DNA from: Pseudomonadota bacterium
GTDB taxonomy: Bacteria; Desulfobacterota; Desulfarculia; Desulfarculales; Desulfarculaceae
Direction: 5' to 3'
Assembly (NCBI GenBank): GCA_018896025.1
Contig: JAHIND010000021.1
Coordinates: 1-64,000 of the forward strand
DNA length: 64,000 nucleotides
The position numbers and the translations under genes are program-made. Positions 45,361-54,118 of this stretch are shown piece after piece. The notes under the pieces are model-generated. The model ran no database searches, was not told the DNA's origin, and saw only the letters and a list, made by a program, of their open reading frames with translations. Position 1 is the stretch's first letter; every line of letters starts with the position of its first letter.

Positions 45361-48201
45361 ATGTTCGAAGCGCCTGCCCTGGCCTCGAGGCTGCGCCTGC
45401 TTTTAGCGGTGTGGTGCGCTCGCCTGCCCCAGGGCAGCTCCGGCCTGGAATTCGGCCTGGAGGACCTGGAGCGGCTGTCCCTGGCCCACCAGGAGCGGTG
45501 CGGCACGCTGGCCGCCCAGGCCCGGCAAAGCAAGCAATCCCTGGACCGGGCCGCCCGCCTTGGCGCGCTGCCCAAGGTCCAGACCCATTTATCCCGCCTG
45601 CTCAAAAAAGACCTGAACCATCTGGCCCAGGCCAGGCAAGAATGGGGCCTGCTGGAGCAGGCGGTGGCCATCTACGCCGAGCTGCTGCGCCTGGCCCCGG
45701 TCTGGTTGGAGCAGGGGCAACCAGCGGGGCTCCCCTCCCTGGAAGCGCCCTTGGGCCAAGCCCAAGAGTGCCTGGCCCAAATCCGGCACGGCCGGGAGCG
45801 CTGCCGCCGCCTGGGCGGCGCGGCCCTGCGTCTGGACAGCCGCCCGATCGCCCCAGCCCCCCAGGCCCCTCTGGAGCAAGCCGCCCTACTGCGCCCGCTA
45901 ATCGAGGCCCTGGCCCAGCGCCTGGAAGACCTGGCCCGCTATCCCCAGCCCCTGCCCCCCGACCTTGGCGCCCCGCCCGAGCTGGCCCGCTTGCAGCGGG
46001 ACCTGGAGCGGGTCCACGGCCGGGCCACCGCCCTGGATCTGGAGCGGGAGCAGCTTTCTGATCAGGCCGCCGCGCGGCAAAAGAGCCGGACCCGGCTGCG
46101 CGCCGCCTGGGAGCAGGCCTTACGGCGGGCGGCCGATGCTGAGAACGATTTGACCCAGGCCCGCGGGCGAGCCCTGGCCCTGGCCCTGGAGCTGGGCCGC
46201 GCCGCCGTGGCCGCCGGTCGGGCCGCCGCCGAGATGGAAGACATGCTGGGCTCTCTGCGCCCCCGGGAGCTGGCCGAAAAGATCGCCGCCGGACGGGAGC
46301 GGGCCAAGGCCTGCTCCGCCCTGGCCGCCGGGTTGCGGAAGCGCCTGGCCGGGTTGGACCAAGACCACGGCCGCCTGCCCGCCCCGGAAGCCTGGCCGCC
46401 CGCCCAGCCCTGGGCCGCGCCCGCCGGGCCTTTGCCCGAGCTGGCCCGCCTGGAAGGGCTCATGGACCGGGCGCGGGAGCTGTATCAGGCCCAGGTGGCC
46501 CAGGCCCTGGCCGGAGAGCGCCAGGCTTACCAACGCCAGGCGCGGGAAGACGCCGAGCGCCTGGAAAAGGCGGCCCACAGCCGCGAGCAGTTGCGCCGCA
46601 AGCTGGCCCAGCGCCAGGAGCAGGCCCGCATGGCCCTGGCCGAGATGCAGCAGAGCCAAAGCCAAGCCCAGGACCGGCAGGAGCAGCTGGAAAAGACCAG
46701 GGCCGAGCTGGAGAGCGGCAAACGCCTGGCCCTGGAGTGGCGCGAGGAGCTGGGCCGGGCCCAGGCCGAGGCCGATAGCTGGCGGCGGGTGGCGGCGGGC
46801 CTGCGCAAGGAAAACACCCAGGCCATGCAGGAGAGCCGCGCCCAGAGCCGGGCATTGCGAAAGGACGCCGAGGCCCTGCAAGCCAGGGTGGAGGAGCTGC
46901 AGGAGCAGATGCGCTCCCTGGCCCTGCTCACCGCCGTATCCGCCCAGCCCGCCCCGAGCCCCCCCGGCGCGGTGGAGCAGGCCCTCACGCGCCTGGCCGT
47001 GGCGCGGCGCCACCTGGCCCAGGCGGGCCGGAAGGTGGCCGTGCACGCGGCCCTCATCCTGGGCCTGGGGGCCGCCCTGGTGCTGGCCTCGCCCAACCAA
47101 CCGGCCAAGGCCACCCTGCGCGACCACACTCGGGCCATGGCCACCCTGCAACTTAGGGCCGATGTTTTGGCCCAGGCCCCGGCGGCGGAGCTGAAGGTGA
47201 GACTGGTGCCCCTGGACCAGCCCCTGATGCCCTTGGGCCTGCTTGACGATCCACAATTCACCGGCCTGGCGGCCCAGGCGGGGCTGAGCCCCTATGCCCT
47301 GTACCGCAGCATCCGCGCGGCCCACCCGGACAGCATCGCCCTGGAGCTGGCCGGGGTGGAGCGCCTGGCCCGCCAGTCCCAGGCCCTGGCCCAGCGCCAT
47401 CCCCTGATCTTCGCCGACCTGGCCGGGCGCGCCCTGCCGCCGGGCTTCAGCCAATTGCTGAGCTTGGCCCCGGCCGACCAGGCCGCCTTGCAGCGCTTCA
47501 CCGACCGCCTCTACCGCGACTACCGCCGCCTGGGTTACGGGCGCGGCCAGGCCCTGTCCGCCGTGCTCACCAACCAGGAGGCCGCCGCCCAGTGGGTGCG
47601 CGCCAACCGCCTGCCCGCCAGCTACCTGGGCCGGGTGCGGCCGGTGCCCGCGGTGGAAAAGATGGAGCTGGGCGAATTTTTGGACCGCCTGACCCCCTAC
47701 ATCGCCGAGCGCAGCCTCCGCTACCTGACCAGCCTGGGCAAGCGGCCCCCGGCCAACCTGGAGCGCTACTCCCGCGACCTGGCTGCCGACATGTTCGGCG
47801 CGGCCAAGCTCTTCCAGGTGCCCCTGAGCTATCTGTTGGCCATCGCCCACCAGGAGACCTTCTACGCCAACGTCCTGGGCGACGACAACCTCTCGGCCAG
47901 CCCCTTCCAGATCTGGCGGCCCACTTTGCCCCACATCCTGCGCTCCATGGCCGCCGCCGGGTTCGCCCCGCCGCCCATACACATCCGCCTGCAGAACCAC
48001 CTGACCCTGGCCACCTACCTGGCCGCCTTCCATCTGCGCGAGCTGATGCTGGAGGCCAGCGTGCCGGCCAGCAAGCGCCTCAGGGCCTACGTGGACATGG
48101 ACAAGGTGATGCTCCGCTACAACGGCTCCCACCTCTACGCCGGACGGGTGGCGGTGCGCCGGGCCGAGCTCAGCCGCTTCATCGCGGTGGGCGGCAGCTA
48201 G
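45361..48201 (+). CDS. Large coiled-coil protein with lytic-transglycosylase-like C-terminus
   Basis: A 946-residue protein. Residues ~1-550 are Ala/Arg/Gln/Glu-rich helices with long coiled coils (for example QARMALAEMQQSQSQAQDRQ and SQSQAQDRQEQLEKTRAEL). A single hydrophobic stretch (AALILGLGAALVLA, ~565) could anchor it in the membrane. Residues ~740-940 resemble a Slt-type transglycosylase: FQVPLSYLLAIAHQETFYAN, with a candidate catalytic Glu, followed by NLSASPFQIWRPTL, a variant of the usual S..GA.GLMQ. An upstream frame to 45337 exists; ATG 45361 gives a plausible start. It may act in cell-wall turnover or spatial organisation. The family of the N-terminal part is unknown. Confidence 0.65.
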   Translation: MFEAPALASRLRLLLAVWCARLPQGSSGLEFGLEDLERLSLAHQERCGTLAAQARQSKQSLDRAARLGALPKVQTHLSRLLKKDLNHLAQARQEWGLLEQAVAIYAELLRLAPVWLEQGQPAGLPSLEAPLGQAQECLAQIRHGRERCRRLGGAALRLDSRPIAPAPQAPLEQAALLRPLIEALAQRLEDLARYPQPLPPDLGAPPELARLQRDLERVHGRATALDLEREQLSDQAAARQKSRTRLRAAWEQALRRAADAENDLTQARGRALALALELGRAAVAAGRAAAEMEDMLGSLRPRELAEKIAAGRERAKACSALAAGLRKRLAGLDQDHGRLPAPEAWPPAQPWAAPAGPLPELARLEGLMDRARELYQAQVAQALAGERQAYQRQAREDAERLEKAAHSREQLRRKLAQRQEQARMALAEMQQSQSQAQDRQEQLEKTRAELESGKRLALEWREELGRAQAEADSWRRVAAGLRKENTQAMQESRAQSRALRKDAEALQARVEELQEQMRSLALLTAVSAQPAPSPPGAVEQALTRLAVARRHLAQAGRKVAVHAALILGLGAALVLASPNQPAKATLRDHTRAMATLQLRADVLAQAPAAELKVRLVPLDQPLMPLGLLDDPQFTGLAAQAGLSPYALYRSIRAAHPDSIALELAGVERLARQSQALAQRHPLIFADLAGRALPPGFSQLLSLAPADQAALQRFTDRLYRDYRRLGYGRGQALSAVLTNQEAAAQWVRANRLPASYLGRVRPVPAVEKMELGEFLDRLTPYIAERSLRYLTSLGKRPPANLERYSRDLAADMFGAAKLFQVPLSYLLAIAHQETFYANVLGDDNLSASPFQIWRPTLPHILRSMAAAGFAPPPIHIRLQNHLTLATYLAAFHLRELMLEASVPASKRLRAYVDMDKVMLRYNGSHLYAGRVAVRRAELSRFIAVGGS

Positions 48202-48211
48202 GCCGCGCCGA

Positions 48212-48436
48212 CTATTTCCTGAAAATCCAGAAGATCAGGGTCAGCACCAGGCTGATGAGAATGCTGGTGCCCAGGGGGAAGTAAAAGGAGAAGTTCTTGC
48301 CCCGGTAGGAGAAGTCGCCGGGCAGCTTGCCCAGCCAGCCGAAGATGCCCAGCTTGGGCCCCAGCCACAACAGCGCCCCCAGCCCGGCCAAGGCCAGGCC
48401 CAGGATCACCAAAAGCTTGCCCAGTTGCGGGTTCAT
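48212..48436 (-). CDS. DUF2905 family membrane protein
   Basis: A 74-residue protein with two helices (LGKLLVILGLALAGLGALLW and FYFPLGTSILISLVLTLIFW) around LGIFGWLGKLPGDFSYRGKN. The GKLPGDF motif is the DUF2905 signature. Function unknown. ATG at 48436 has GAGGT upstream; longer open frame beyond it lacks support. It converges with the transglycosylase-like gene, ten bases apart. Confidence 0.9.
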   Translation of the reverse strand: MNPQLGKLLVILGLALAGLGALLWLGPKLGIFGWLGKLPGDFSYRGKNFSFYFPLGTSILISLVLTLIFWIFRK

Positions 48437-48596
48437 GCTTACCTCACCAAGTGTCCCTACTATGGCCCAGAGCCCGACTGGGGGCAAGGGGCGGTTGAGG
48501 CAAGAAAATCCCTCGCGCCCGGCCCGCCGTTGATTTAAATTCTTGGGGCATAATAAGGCATCGCCCGCGGGAGCAAACGCCAACAGGGGAGCGGCA

Positions 48597-49496
48597 ATGA
48601 AGCAAATCCAAGAGGTGTGGGTAGTGGGGGCGGGGGCCCTGGGTTCGGTCCTGGCCGCTTTGCTGCACAAGACCGGCAAGGCGCAAACCTATCTGGTGGG
48701 CGCGAGCCCCCATTGGCACAGGGTGGCCCAGGACGGCCTGCGTTTCGAGACCCACGGGCAGGGGGAGGAACTGCTGCCCATCCCAACCCGCGCCTGGGAG
48801 CAAGTGCCCCAGTTGGGGCCTACTGACCTGGTTCTGCTAACCGGCAAGGCCACGGACCTTCCCAAGGTCGCCCATAACCTGGGCCCCAAGCTGGGAGAGG
48901 GCACGGCGGTCTTCACTCTGCAAAACGGCCTGGGAGTGCGCGAGTTGGCCGGACGCCTCTTGGGGCGGCCGGTGGAGGCGGGGGTGGCCTTTTTCGGGGC
49001 GCGTAGCGTGGAGCCGGGCCGGGTGGCCTTTTACGGCCCCGGACGCCTGGTGCTCACTCCCGGCGAGGCCAGCCTGGCCCTGGGCGATTTGCTGAGCGGC
49101 GGGAGCCTCAAGTGCGAGCAGGCCTCGGATTACCGCCAGGCGGAATGGTCCAAGCTGGCGGTGAACTGCCTGGCCAATCCCTTGGCGGGCATCTTGAACC
49201 TGCCCAACCACCAACTCATCAGCGAGTTGCTGGACCCGGCCAAGGAGGCCCTGCTCACCGAGGTCAAGGCCGTGGCCAAGGCCGAAGGAATCGAGTTGGA
49301 GCTGAGAGTGGCCAGGTTCAACAGCATGCTGAAGGGCCCCAACGTTCCCTCCCTGCGCACGGACATCGACCGGGGACGCCCCTCGGAGATCGACTTCCTC
49401 AACGGGGCCATCGTCGAGCTGGCCGCCAAACACGGCATCCCGGTCCCGGCCAACCAGTTGGTGACATCCCTGATCAGGTTTCTGACCAGGAGATAA
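48597..49496 (+). CDS. panE: 2-dehydropantoate 2-reductase family protein
   Basis: A 299-residue ketopantoate reductase-type enzyme. The NADP-binding motif is EVWVVGAGALGSVLAALLHK; LLTGKATDLPKVAHNL and FTLQNGLGVRELAGRLLGR follow; the C-terminal domain has the catalytic Lys region WSKLAVNCLANPLAGIL and SLRTDIDRGRPSEIDFLNGA, the latter being a family signature. It would reduce 2-dehydropantoate to pantoate for CoA synthesis, although paralogs act on other 2-keto acids. ATG at 48597 has GGGGAG upstream, preferred over the longer frame at 48543. It stands alone on the plus strand. Confidence 0.85.
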   Translation: MKQIQEVWVVGAGALGSVLAALLHKTGKAQTYLVGASPHWHRVAQDGLRFETHGQGEELLPIPTRAWEQVPQLGPTDLVLLTGKATDLPKVAHNLGPKLGEGTAVFTLQNGLGVRELAGRLLGRPVEAGVAFFGARSVEPGRVAFYGPGRLVLTPGEASLALGDLLSGGSLKCEQASDYRQAEWSKLAVNCLANPLAGILNLPNHQLISELLDPAKEALLTEVKAVAKAEGIELELRVARFNSMLKGPNVPSLRTDIDRGRPSEIDFLNGAIVELAAKHGIPVPANQLVTSLIRFLTRR

Positions 49497-49581
49497 AGGG
49501 CGACGCCGTCCGGGGACCGGGGCGCGGGGGAGGGGTTTACGCCCGCCCCAGACGGCGACGCCGAAAACACCGTGCCTAGGC

Positions 49582-49884
49582 CTAGCCCGTGGCCCTGAGG
49601 CCCTGGGCCGCGCTCAGAATATTGAGCTTCACCGCGGCGGGCAGGCGCAGCTTGTTTTCCCTGGTGCAGGGCACCGCCGCCCCGCCCATGGGGCTGGTCA
49701 CCTCCTCCCACTCCAGCAGCACGTAATCCAGCACCTCGTCGTTGAGGCTGCCCTCCTGGCCCCGGCAGCGGCGCTCCAGGGCCACCATGGTGGCCGAATC
49801 GATGCGCCGCAGGCTGAAGGACGATCCCTCCACCTCCAGGCTGAAGCGTTCCTCCGGGTCTATGATCTGCACTCCCTGGCTCAT
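49582..49884 (-). CDS. Small protein of phage-tail-chaperone appearance (paralog pair, second gene)
   Basis: A 100-residue protein: IIDPEERFSLEVEGSSFSLRR at the N-terminus, then ALERRCRGQEG, DYVLLEWEEVTSPMGGAAV, a PCTRENKLRLP segment and a short tail. The W-x-x-V...G...V-x-C/F-[ST]-x-E pattern recalls tail-assembly chaperones of phages (inference). It is plainly a paralog of the preceding gene, which it overlaps (ATGA). No phage structural genes are nearby. Either a domesticated phage module or an unrelated small family. Function unknown. Confidence 0.55.
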   Translation of the reverse strand: MSQGVQIIDPEERFSLEVEGSSFSLRRIDSATMVALERRCRGQEGSLNDEVLDYVLLEWEEVTSPMGGAAVPCTRENKLRLPAAVKLNILSAAQGLRATG

Positions 49885-50243
49885 GTATCCTCTCCAGGCC
49901 AAAGTTCCGGGCTGTGGGCCCGCTCCACCAAACGGCGGCGGGCGGCGATGGGCAGGCGCAAGGCGATCTCGGGGCTGAAGGCCACCGGCTCTCCGTCCGG
50001 GCCCAGCACCCCCTGCCAGCCCACCAGCACGTGGGCGGCCACCGCGGCCTCCAGGGCCTGGGGGGGCAGCCAGGGGCGGGGGCCCCGGCCCTGGGTGGGC
50101 GGCAACAGGGTTAGCTGCTGGCGCTCGATGGCGGCCAGGGCCCCCAGGGACAGGCGGCGATAAAAGAGCACCGAGCCGCCCAGGTTCAGGGCCAGACGTT
50201 CGTTGGGGTCCACCAAGACCAGGGCTGTTTGCCGTGCGCTCAT
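49881..50243 (-). CDS. Small protein of phage-tail-chaperone appearance (paralog pair, first gene)
   Basis: A 120-residue protein with the same layout as the next gene: VLVDPNERLALNLGGSVLFY, then GALAAIERQQL, a Pro/Arg-rich insertion (PPTQGRGPRPWLPP), HVLVGWQGVLGPDGEPVAFS and RLPIAARRRLVE. The WQGVLGPDGEPVAFSPE block is like the conserved core of phage tail-assembly chaperone-type proteins. Four-base overlap with its paralog indicates a two-gene operon. No signal peptide or membrane helix. The phage link is inference from pattern only. Confidence 0.55.
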   Translation of the reverse strand: MSARQTALVLVDPNERLALNLGGSVLFYRRLSLGALAAIERQQLTLLPPTQGRGPRPWLPPQALEAAVAAHVLVGWQGVLGPDGEPVAFSPEIALRLPIAARRRLVERAHSPELWPGEDT

Positions 50244-50369
50244 GGGGCCTGTTATAGGGCGGCGGCGCGGGGCGGCCCAGGGAGGGGCCTCGCAAAAACG
50301 CCGCCGCCCGGCGGTTAGGCGGGGCTATGGTAGAATCGCCTCAGGAGCATCCAGGTTAGGAGAAGGCGC

Positions 50370-51296
50370 ATGAAAATTTTGGTCACCGGCGGGGCGGGCT
50401 TCATCGGCAGCCAGGTGGCCCAGGCCTTTATTGAGGCCGGGCACCAGGTAACGGTCCTGGACAACCTTTCCACCGGCAAGCGGGAAAACCTGCCGCCCTC
50501 GGCCGAGTTCGTGCAGGCGGACATCGCCTCGCCCCAGGCGGCGGAGTTGGCGGCCGACGGCGGCTTCTCGGTAATCGACCACCACGCGGCCCAGATCTCG
50601 GTGCCCGCCTCGGTGGCCGACCCGGTGCACGACGCCCAGAGCAACGTGCTGGGCCTGCTGAACCTCCTGGAGGCGGGGCGGCTGGCCAAGCTGGAGCGCT
50701 TCATCTTCGTGAGCAGCGGGGGCGCGGTATACGGCGAGCTGGAGGGCGCGCCGGTGAGCGAGTCCTTCCCCGCCCGGCCCATGAGCCCCTACGCGGTGGC
50801 CAAGCGGGCCGGGGAGCTGTACCTGGACTATTACGCCGCCCTGCACGGCCTGAACACGGTGGTGCTGCGCTACGCCAACGTCTACGGCCCCCGCCAGATT
50901 CCCCATGCCGAGGCCGGGGTGGTGGCCATCTTCATGGACTGCCTGGTCAGCGGCAACGAGCCCTTCATCTACCGCCCGAAAGACATGCCCGGCGGCATGA
51001 AGCGCGACTACACCTTTGTGGGCGACATCGTGCGGGCCAACCTGGCCGCCCTGGAGCGGGGGCAAGGCATCTACAACATCGGCACCGGGGTGGCCACCGA
51101 CACTCTGGAACTGTGGCGGGCGGTGCAAAAAGCGGCGGGCAAGGAAATGGCCAACCACTGGGGTCCGGTGCGGGCCGGGGACATCCGCTACAGCGCCCTT
51201 AACTGCGCCAAGGCGGCGGAAGGTCTGGGCTGGACGCCCCAGAGCGACTTGGCCGACGGGCTAGCCCAAACCTGGGCCTGGCGAATTGGACAGTAG
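50370..51296 (+). CDS. NAD-dependent epimerase/dehydratase (UDP-glucose 4-epimerase-like)
   Basis: A 308-residue extended SDR. The Rossmann motif is at the very N-terminus (MKILVTGGAGFIGSQVAQAF), then LDNLSTGKRENLP, HHAAQISVPASVADP, FVSSGGAVYGE and the catalytic YAVAKRAGELYLDYY. RYANVYGPRQIPHAEAGVVAI and KRDYTFVGDIVRAN are typical of GalE-like sugar-nucleotide epimerases. The likely reaction is epimerisation of a UDP-sugar for polysaccharide synthesis. GGAG lies upstream of the ATG. DeoC-fusion gene follows 15 bases later, so they may share a transcript. Confidence 0.9.
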   Translation: MKILVTGGAGFIGSQVAQAFIEAGHQVTVLDNLSTGKRENLPPSAEFVQADIASPQAAELAADGGFSVIDHHAAQISVPASVADPVHDAQSNVLGLLNLLEAGRLAKLERFIFVSSGGAVYGELEGAPVSESFPARPMSPYAVAKRAGELYLDYYAALHGLNTVVLRYANVYGPRQIPHAEAGVVAIFMDCLVSGNEPFIYRPKDMPGGMKRDYTFVGDIVRANLAALERGQGIYNIGTGVATDTLELWRAVQKAAGKEMANHWGPVRAGDIRYSALNCAKAAEGLGWTPQSDLADGLAQTWAWRIGQ

Positions 51297-51311
51297 GTAG
51301 GAGGGGCTCTC

Positions 51312-52214
51312 ATGGCAATGGTTAAACTGAAACCTGTGGATAACCGCTTCCAGGCCGACGTGTGGGAGCAGGCGCTGAGCGCCGAGGGCGTGGCGTACCG
51401 TTTGCGCACCTTCCAGGACACCGCCTATGACGGGCTCTACGTAAGCCAAAAGGGCTACGGCGTGTTCTATGTGGAGGAGGCCGACCTGGCCAAGGCCGAG
51501 GAACTGGTGGCCGCCCTGGGCCAGGAGGACACGCCGGGCCTGGACAGCGCCGCCGCCCTGGCCGGAGTGATCGAGCACACGCTCCTGAGCCCCGAGGCCG
51601 GGGAAAAAGAACTGACCGCCCACCTGGAGCAGTGCCGGGAAATGGGCTGCGTGGCCGCCTGCGTCTCGCCCTGGATGGTGCCCCTGGCCGTGCGTGGCCT
51701 GGAGGGCAGCGGGGTGGCGGTGTGCACGGTGGTGGGCTTCCCCCTGGGCACCCAGAGCCTGGGCACCAAGCTGGCCGAGGCCCAGGAGCTGGCCCAGGCC
51801 GGGGCCACCGAGTTGGACATGGTGCTCAACCGGGGCCTGGCCCTGGGTGGGGCCATGGGCCAAGCGGTGGACGAGGCGGCCCAGTTGGCCCAGGCCATCG
51901 CCCCGGCTCGGCTCAAGGTGATCCTGGAGACCAGCGAGTTGGGCCCGGAGATGAGCGCCCAGGCGGCCCAGGCCCTGGCGCTGAGCGGCGCGGCGTTTTT
52001 GAAGACCGGCTCCGGCTACTTCGGCCCGGCCACGGTGGAAGACGTAAACATCCTGGCCGACAACGGTGGCGGGCTGGGGATCAAGGCGGCCGGAGGCATC
52101 AAGACCCTGGACGCCGCCCTGGCCCTTCTGGAGGCCGGGGCCACCCGCCTGGGCACCAGCAGCGGCTGGAGCATCTACCGCGAAGCGCAAGAGCGTTGGT
52201 CCCAAGAAGACTGA
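51312..52214 (+). CDS. deoC: Deoxyribose-phosphate aldolase with N-terminal DUF2007-like domain
   Basis: A 300-residue fusion. Residues ~1-68 resemble DUF2007 (FQADVWEQALSAEGVAYRLR, GVFYVEEADLAKAEELV), a small domain thought to sense or signal. Residues ~80-295 are DeoC: EHTLLSPEAGEKEL, VSPWMVPLA, CTVVGFPLGTQSLGTKLAEA, ELDMVLNRG, the Schiff-base Lys in FLKTGSGYFGP, and IKAAGGIKTLDAALALL. Family DeoC proteins are ~220 residues, so the extra N-terminus is a real domain fusion. It cleaves 2-deoxyribose-5-phosphate to acetaldehyde and glyceraldehyde-3-phosphate. GGAGG precedes the ATG. The phosphodiesterase gene overlaps its end. Confidence 0.9.
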   Translation: MAMVKLKPVDNRFQADVWEQALSAEGVAYRLRTFQDTAYDGLYVSQKGYGVFYVEEADLAKAEELVAALGQEDTPGLDSAAALAGVIEHTLLSPEAGEKELTAHLEQCREMGCVAACVSPWMVPLAVRGLEGSGVAVCTVVGFPLGTQSLGTKLAEAQELAQAGATELDMVLNRGLALGGAMGQAVDEAAQLAQAIAPARLKVILETSELGPEMSAQAAQALALSGAAFLKTGSGYFGPATVEDVNILADNGGGLGIKAAGGIKTLDAALALLEAGATRLGTSSGWSIYREAQERWSQED

Positions 52215-53515
52215 TCTTCCTGGGCCTGGACGGGGTGGGCCTGGAGCTGGCCTCGTCCCTGGCCCGGCGCGGAGTCATGCCCCACCTGGGGCGGCTGCTG
52301 GAAACGGGCCGGGCCTGGGCCACCCAGAGCCCCCTGCCCGAGGTCTCCCCGGTGTGCTGGACCAGCATGTTCAGCGGCCAGGGGCCGGGCGGCCACGGCA
52401 TCTTCGGCTTCGCCTCGCCGGTGGCGGGCTCCTACCGCATAACCCCCTGCGACTCCACCATGGTGCGGGCGCCCCGCATCTGGGAGCTGGCTGAGCGGGC
52501 CGGGCTCACCTCAACGGTCTTGAACGTTCCCCTCACCTACCCCGCCGCCCCGCTACGGGGCTCCATGGTCAGCGGCTTTGTCACCATCGACCTGGCCAAG
52601 GGGGTGCACCCGCCCGAGTTGCTGCCCCGTTTGCAGGCCATGGGCTACCGCCCGGAGGCCGAGCTGGACACCGGGCGTAGCGACCCGGCGGCGCTGCTGG
52701 CCGACGTGGCCCAGGCCCTGGCCGTGAGGCTTCAGCTGTTCGAGGAGACCTGGGAGGATGCCTGGGATCTTTGGGTGGGGGTCATCGCCGACACCGACCG
52801 GGTGAACCACTTCGCCTGGCCCGCCCTGTGGGAGCCGGAGCACCCCCTGGCCCCGGCGGCGCTAAAGATTTACCGCCAGGTGGATGAGCACGTGGGCCGC
52901 CTGTGGCAACGCTTCGGCTCCGAGGTGGAAGCGGGCGAGGCCTCTTTGATGATCGCGGCGGACCACTCCTTCGGCCCCATCGTCAGCGAGGTGTACCTCA
53001 ACCAGTGGCTGATCTCCGAAGGCTATCTGTTTATCGAGGGCGCGCCGCCCCATGAGCGCATCCTGCCCGGAACCAAGGCCCTGGCCCTGGACCCGGGGCG
53101 CATCTATCTGCACCGGGCGGGGCTCTTCCCCGGCGGCAGCGTCACCCCCGGCCCGGAGGCGGAGCGCCTGCTGGGCGAGATCGCGGCTAAGCTCATGGCC
53201 CTGCGCTTCACCCGCCTGGCCCAAGGAGCGGGCGGCCCAAAGATGGCCAGCGAGGCCCCGGTGGCTCGGGTGCACCTGGGCCGCGAGCTTTACCACGGCC
53301 CCCAGGCCCGGCACGCCCCGGACCTGGTGGCCGAGCCCGCCCACGGCTACAGCCTAAGGGGAGGCCTGGACCGGGCCGGGGTCTTCGGCCTGAGCCACCT
53401 ATCGGGCACCCACCGCCCCCAAGGCGGCTTGGCCCTGATGCTCCCCGAGCCGGAGGACAAGCCCGTGGAGTTGGCCGGACTGTGCGGGCTGATGGCCGAA
53501 GCCTTAAAGTTGTGA
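52196..53515 (+). CDS. Type I phosphodiesterase / nucleotide pyrophosphatase-like alkaline phosphatase-superfamily protein
   Basis: A ~439-residue protein of the alkaline-phosphatase fold. LIFLGLDGVGLELASSL carries the metal-binding Asp; PEVSPVCWTSMFSGQGPGGH holds the Ser/Thr nucleophile area and the GxHGIFGF element; IADTDRVNHFAW and IAADHSFGPI give the remaining metal ligands (Asp, His, Asp-His). The C-terminus has GTHRPQGGLALM, the last His motif. A TTG at 52196, overlapping the aldolase end, is the best start I see. The frame stays open upstream but that part is the aldolase in another frame. It likely hydrolyses phosphodiester or nucleotide substrates, or is a sulfatase-like relative. 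Confidence 0.75.
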   Translation: MVPRRLIFLGLDGVGLELASSLARRGVMPHLGRLLETGRAWATQSPLPEVSPVCWTSMFSGQGPGGHGIFGFASPVAGSYRITPCDSTMVRAPRIWELAERAGLTSTVLNVPLTYPAAPLRGSMVSGFVTIDLAKGVHPPELLPRLQAMGYRPEAELDTGRSDPAALLADVAQALAVRLQLFEETWEDAWDLWVGVIADTDRVNHFAWPALWEPEHPLAPAALKIYRQVDEHVGRLWQRFGSEVEAGEASLMIAADHSFGPIVSEVYLNQWLISEGYLFIEGAPPHERILPGTKALALDPGRIYLHRAGLFPGGSVTPGPEAERLLGEIAAKLMALRFTRLAQGAGGPKMASEAPVARVHLGRELYHGPQARHAPDLVAEPAHGYSLRGGLDRAGVFGLSHLSGTHRPQGGLALMLPEPEDKPVELAGLCGLMAEALKL

Positions 53516-53524
53516 GAACGAGAT

Positions 53525-54118
53525 ATGAAAGAAAAATACCAATTGTGGTGGAAACGCTACCATAACCACGTTTACGGCTTTGCATCCTTAGCAGGGCTTG
53601 TGCTAGCTATTATTTTTTATTTTGCCCCGCCCTCGCCAAATAAGCACTTGTCGGAGAGTGAAAAGCCAAGCGTAAGCCGCAAATATGCTAGCGAATTAAT
53701 TGATAAGCCTTGGAACATGCCAACTCCTTTCAAAATAAATCGAGATTTCAAACGCAGAGATGCAATCCTAAACATTAATGTAAATTGGCATGAAATAAGT
53801 ACAGGAGCCAAAACAGTAAATGACATTGATGTAAAGACACTAGAACGTCTTTTTATCGAAAAATTTATTGACCCACAAGATAAACACAACAATGCGCCAA
53901 CTGCTCTGGAAATACTTAATTTCATACAATCCCATCCAAATGTACTTGCCTCTGGCTGGGTTTTCAGCCCACTTCGCGGTGGCTATAGTATTACATTAGA
54001 TGGTCTTAAAGTTTATCCAAGCTATGTGACACAAGAATTAAAAATATCGTTTTTTGAATTCTGTAAGGGAGCGGACGAAATAGAGACCGATGATGGCCTT
54101 TGGTGTTGGTGGGACTAG
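53525..54118 (+). CDS. AT-rich orphan gene, single-helix membrane protein
   Basis: A 197-residue protein with one N-terminal transmembrane helix (YGFASLAGLVLAIIFYFAPP, residues ~17-36) and an extracytoplasmic body with INVNWHEISTGAKTVND and LASGWVFSPLRGGYSI segments. I recognise no family. Codon usage is AT-rich (AAA, AAT, ATT, TTA abundant), in stark contrast to the GC-rich genes on both sides, which strongly suggests acquisition from elsewhere. It starts ten bases after the phosphodiesterase stop, with GAGAACGAGAT before the ATG. No transposase is attached. Confidence is high that it is a gene, low for any role. Confidence 0.7.
   Translation: MKEKYQLWWKRYHNHVYGFASLAGLVLAIIFYFAPPSPNKHLSESEKPSVSRKYASELIDKPWNMPTPFKINRDFKRRDAILNINVNWHEISTGAKTVNDIDVKTLERLFIEKFIDPQDKHNNAPTALEILNFIQSHPNVLASGWVFSPLRGGYSITLDGLKVYPSYVTQELKISFFEFCKGADEIETDDGLWCWWD

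Noticed and set aside
46120..48132. Long open frame on the minus strand, 670 codons
   Set aside because: It is the antisense shadow of the GC-rich coiled-coil gene. It lacks recognisable motifs, and the plus-strand frame has domain-like content and a ribosome site.
51632..52195. Upstream extension of the phosphodiesterase gene
   Set aside because: This part is the aldolase gene read in another frame. The phosphodiesterase homology begins only at LIFLGLDG.
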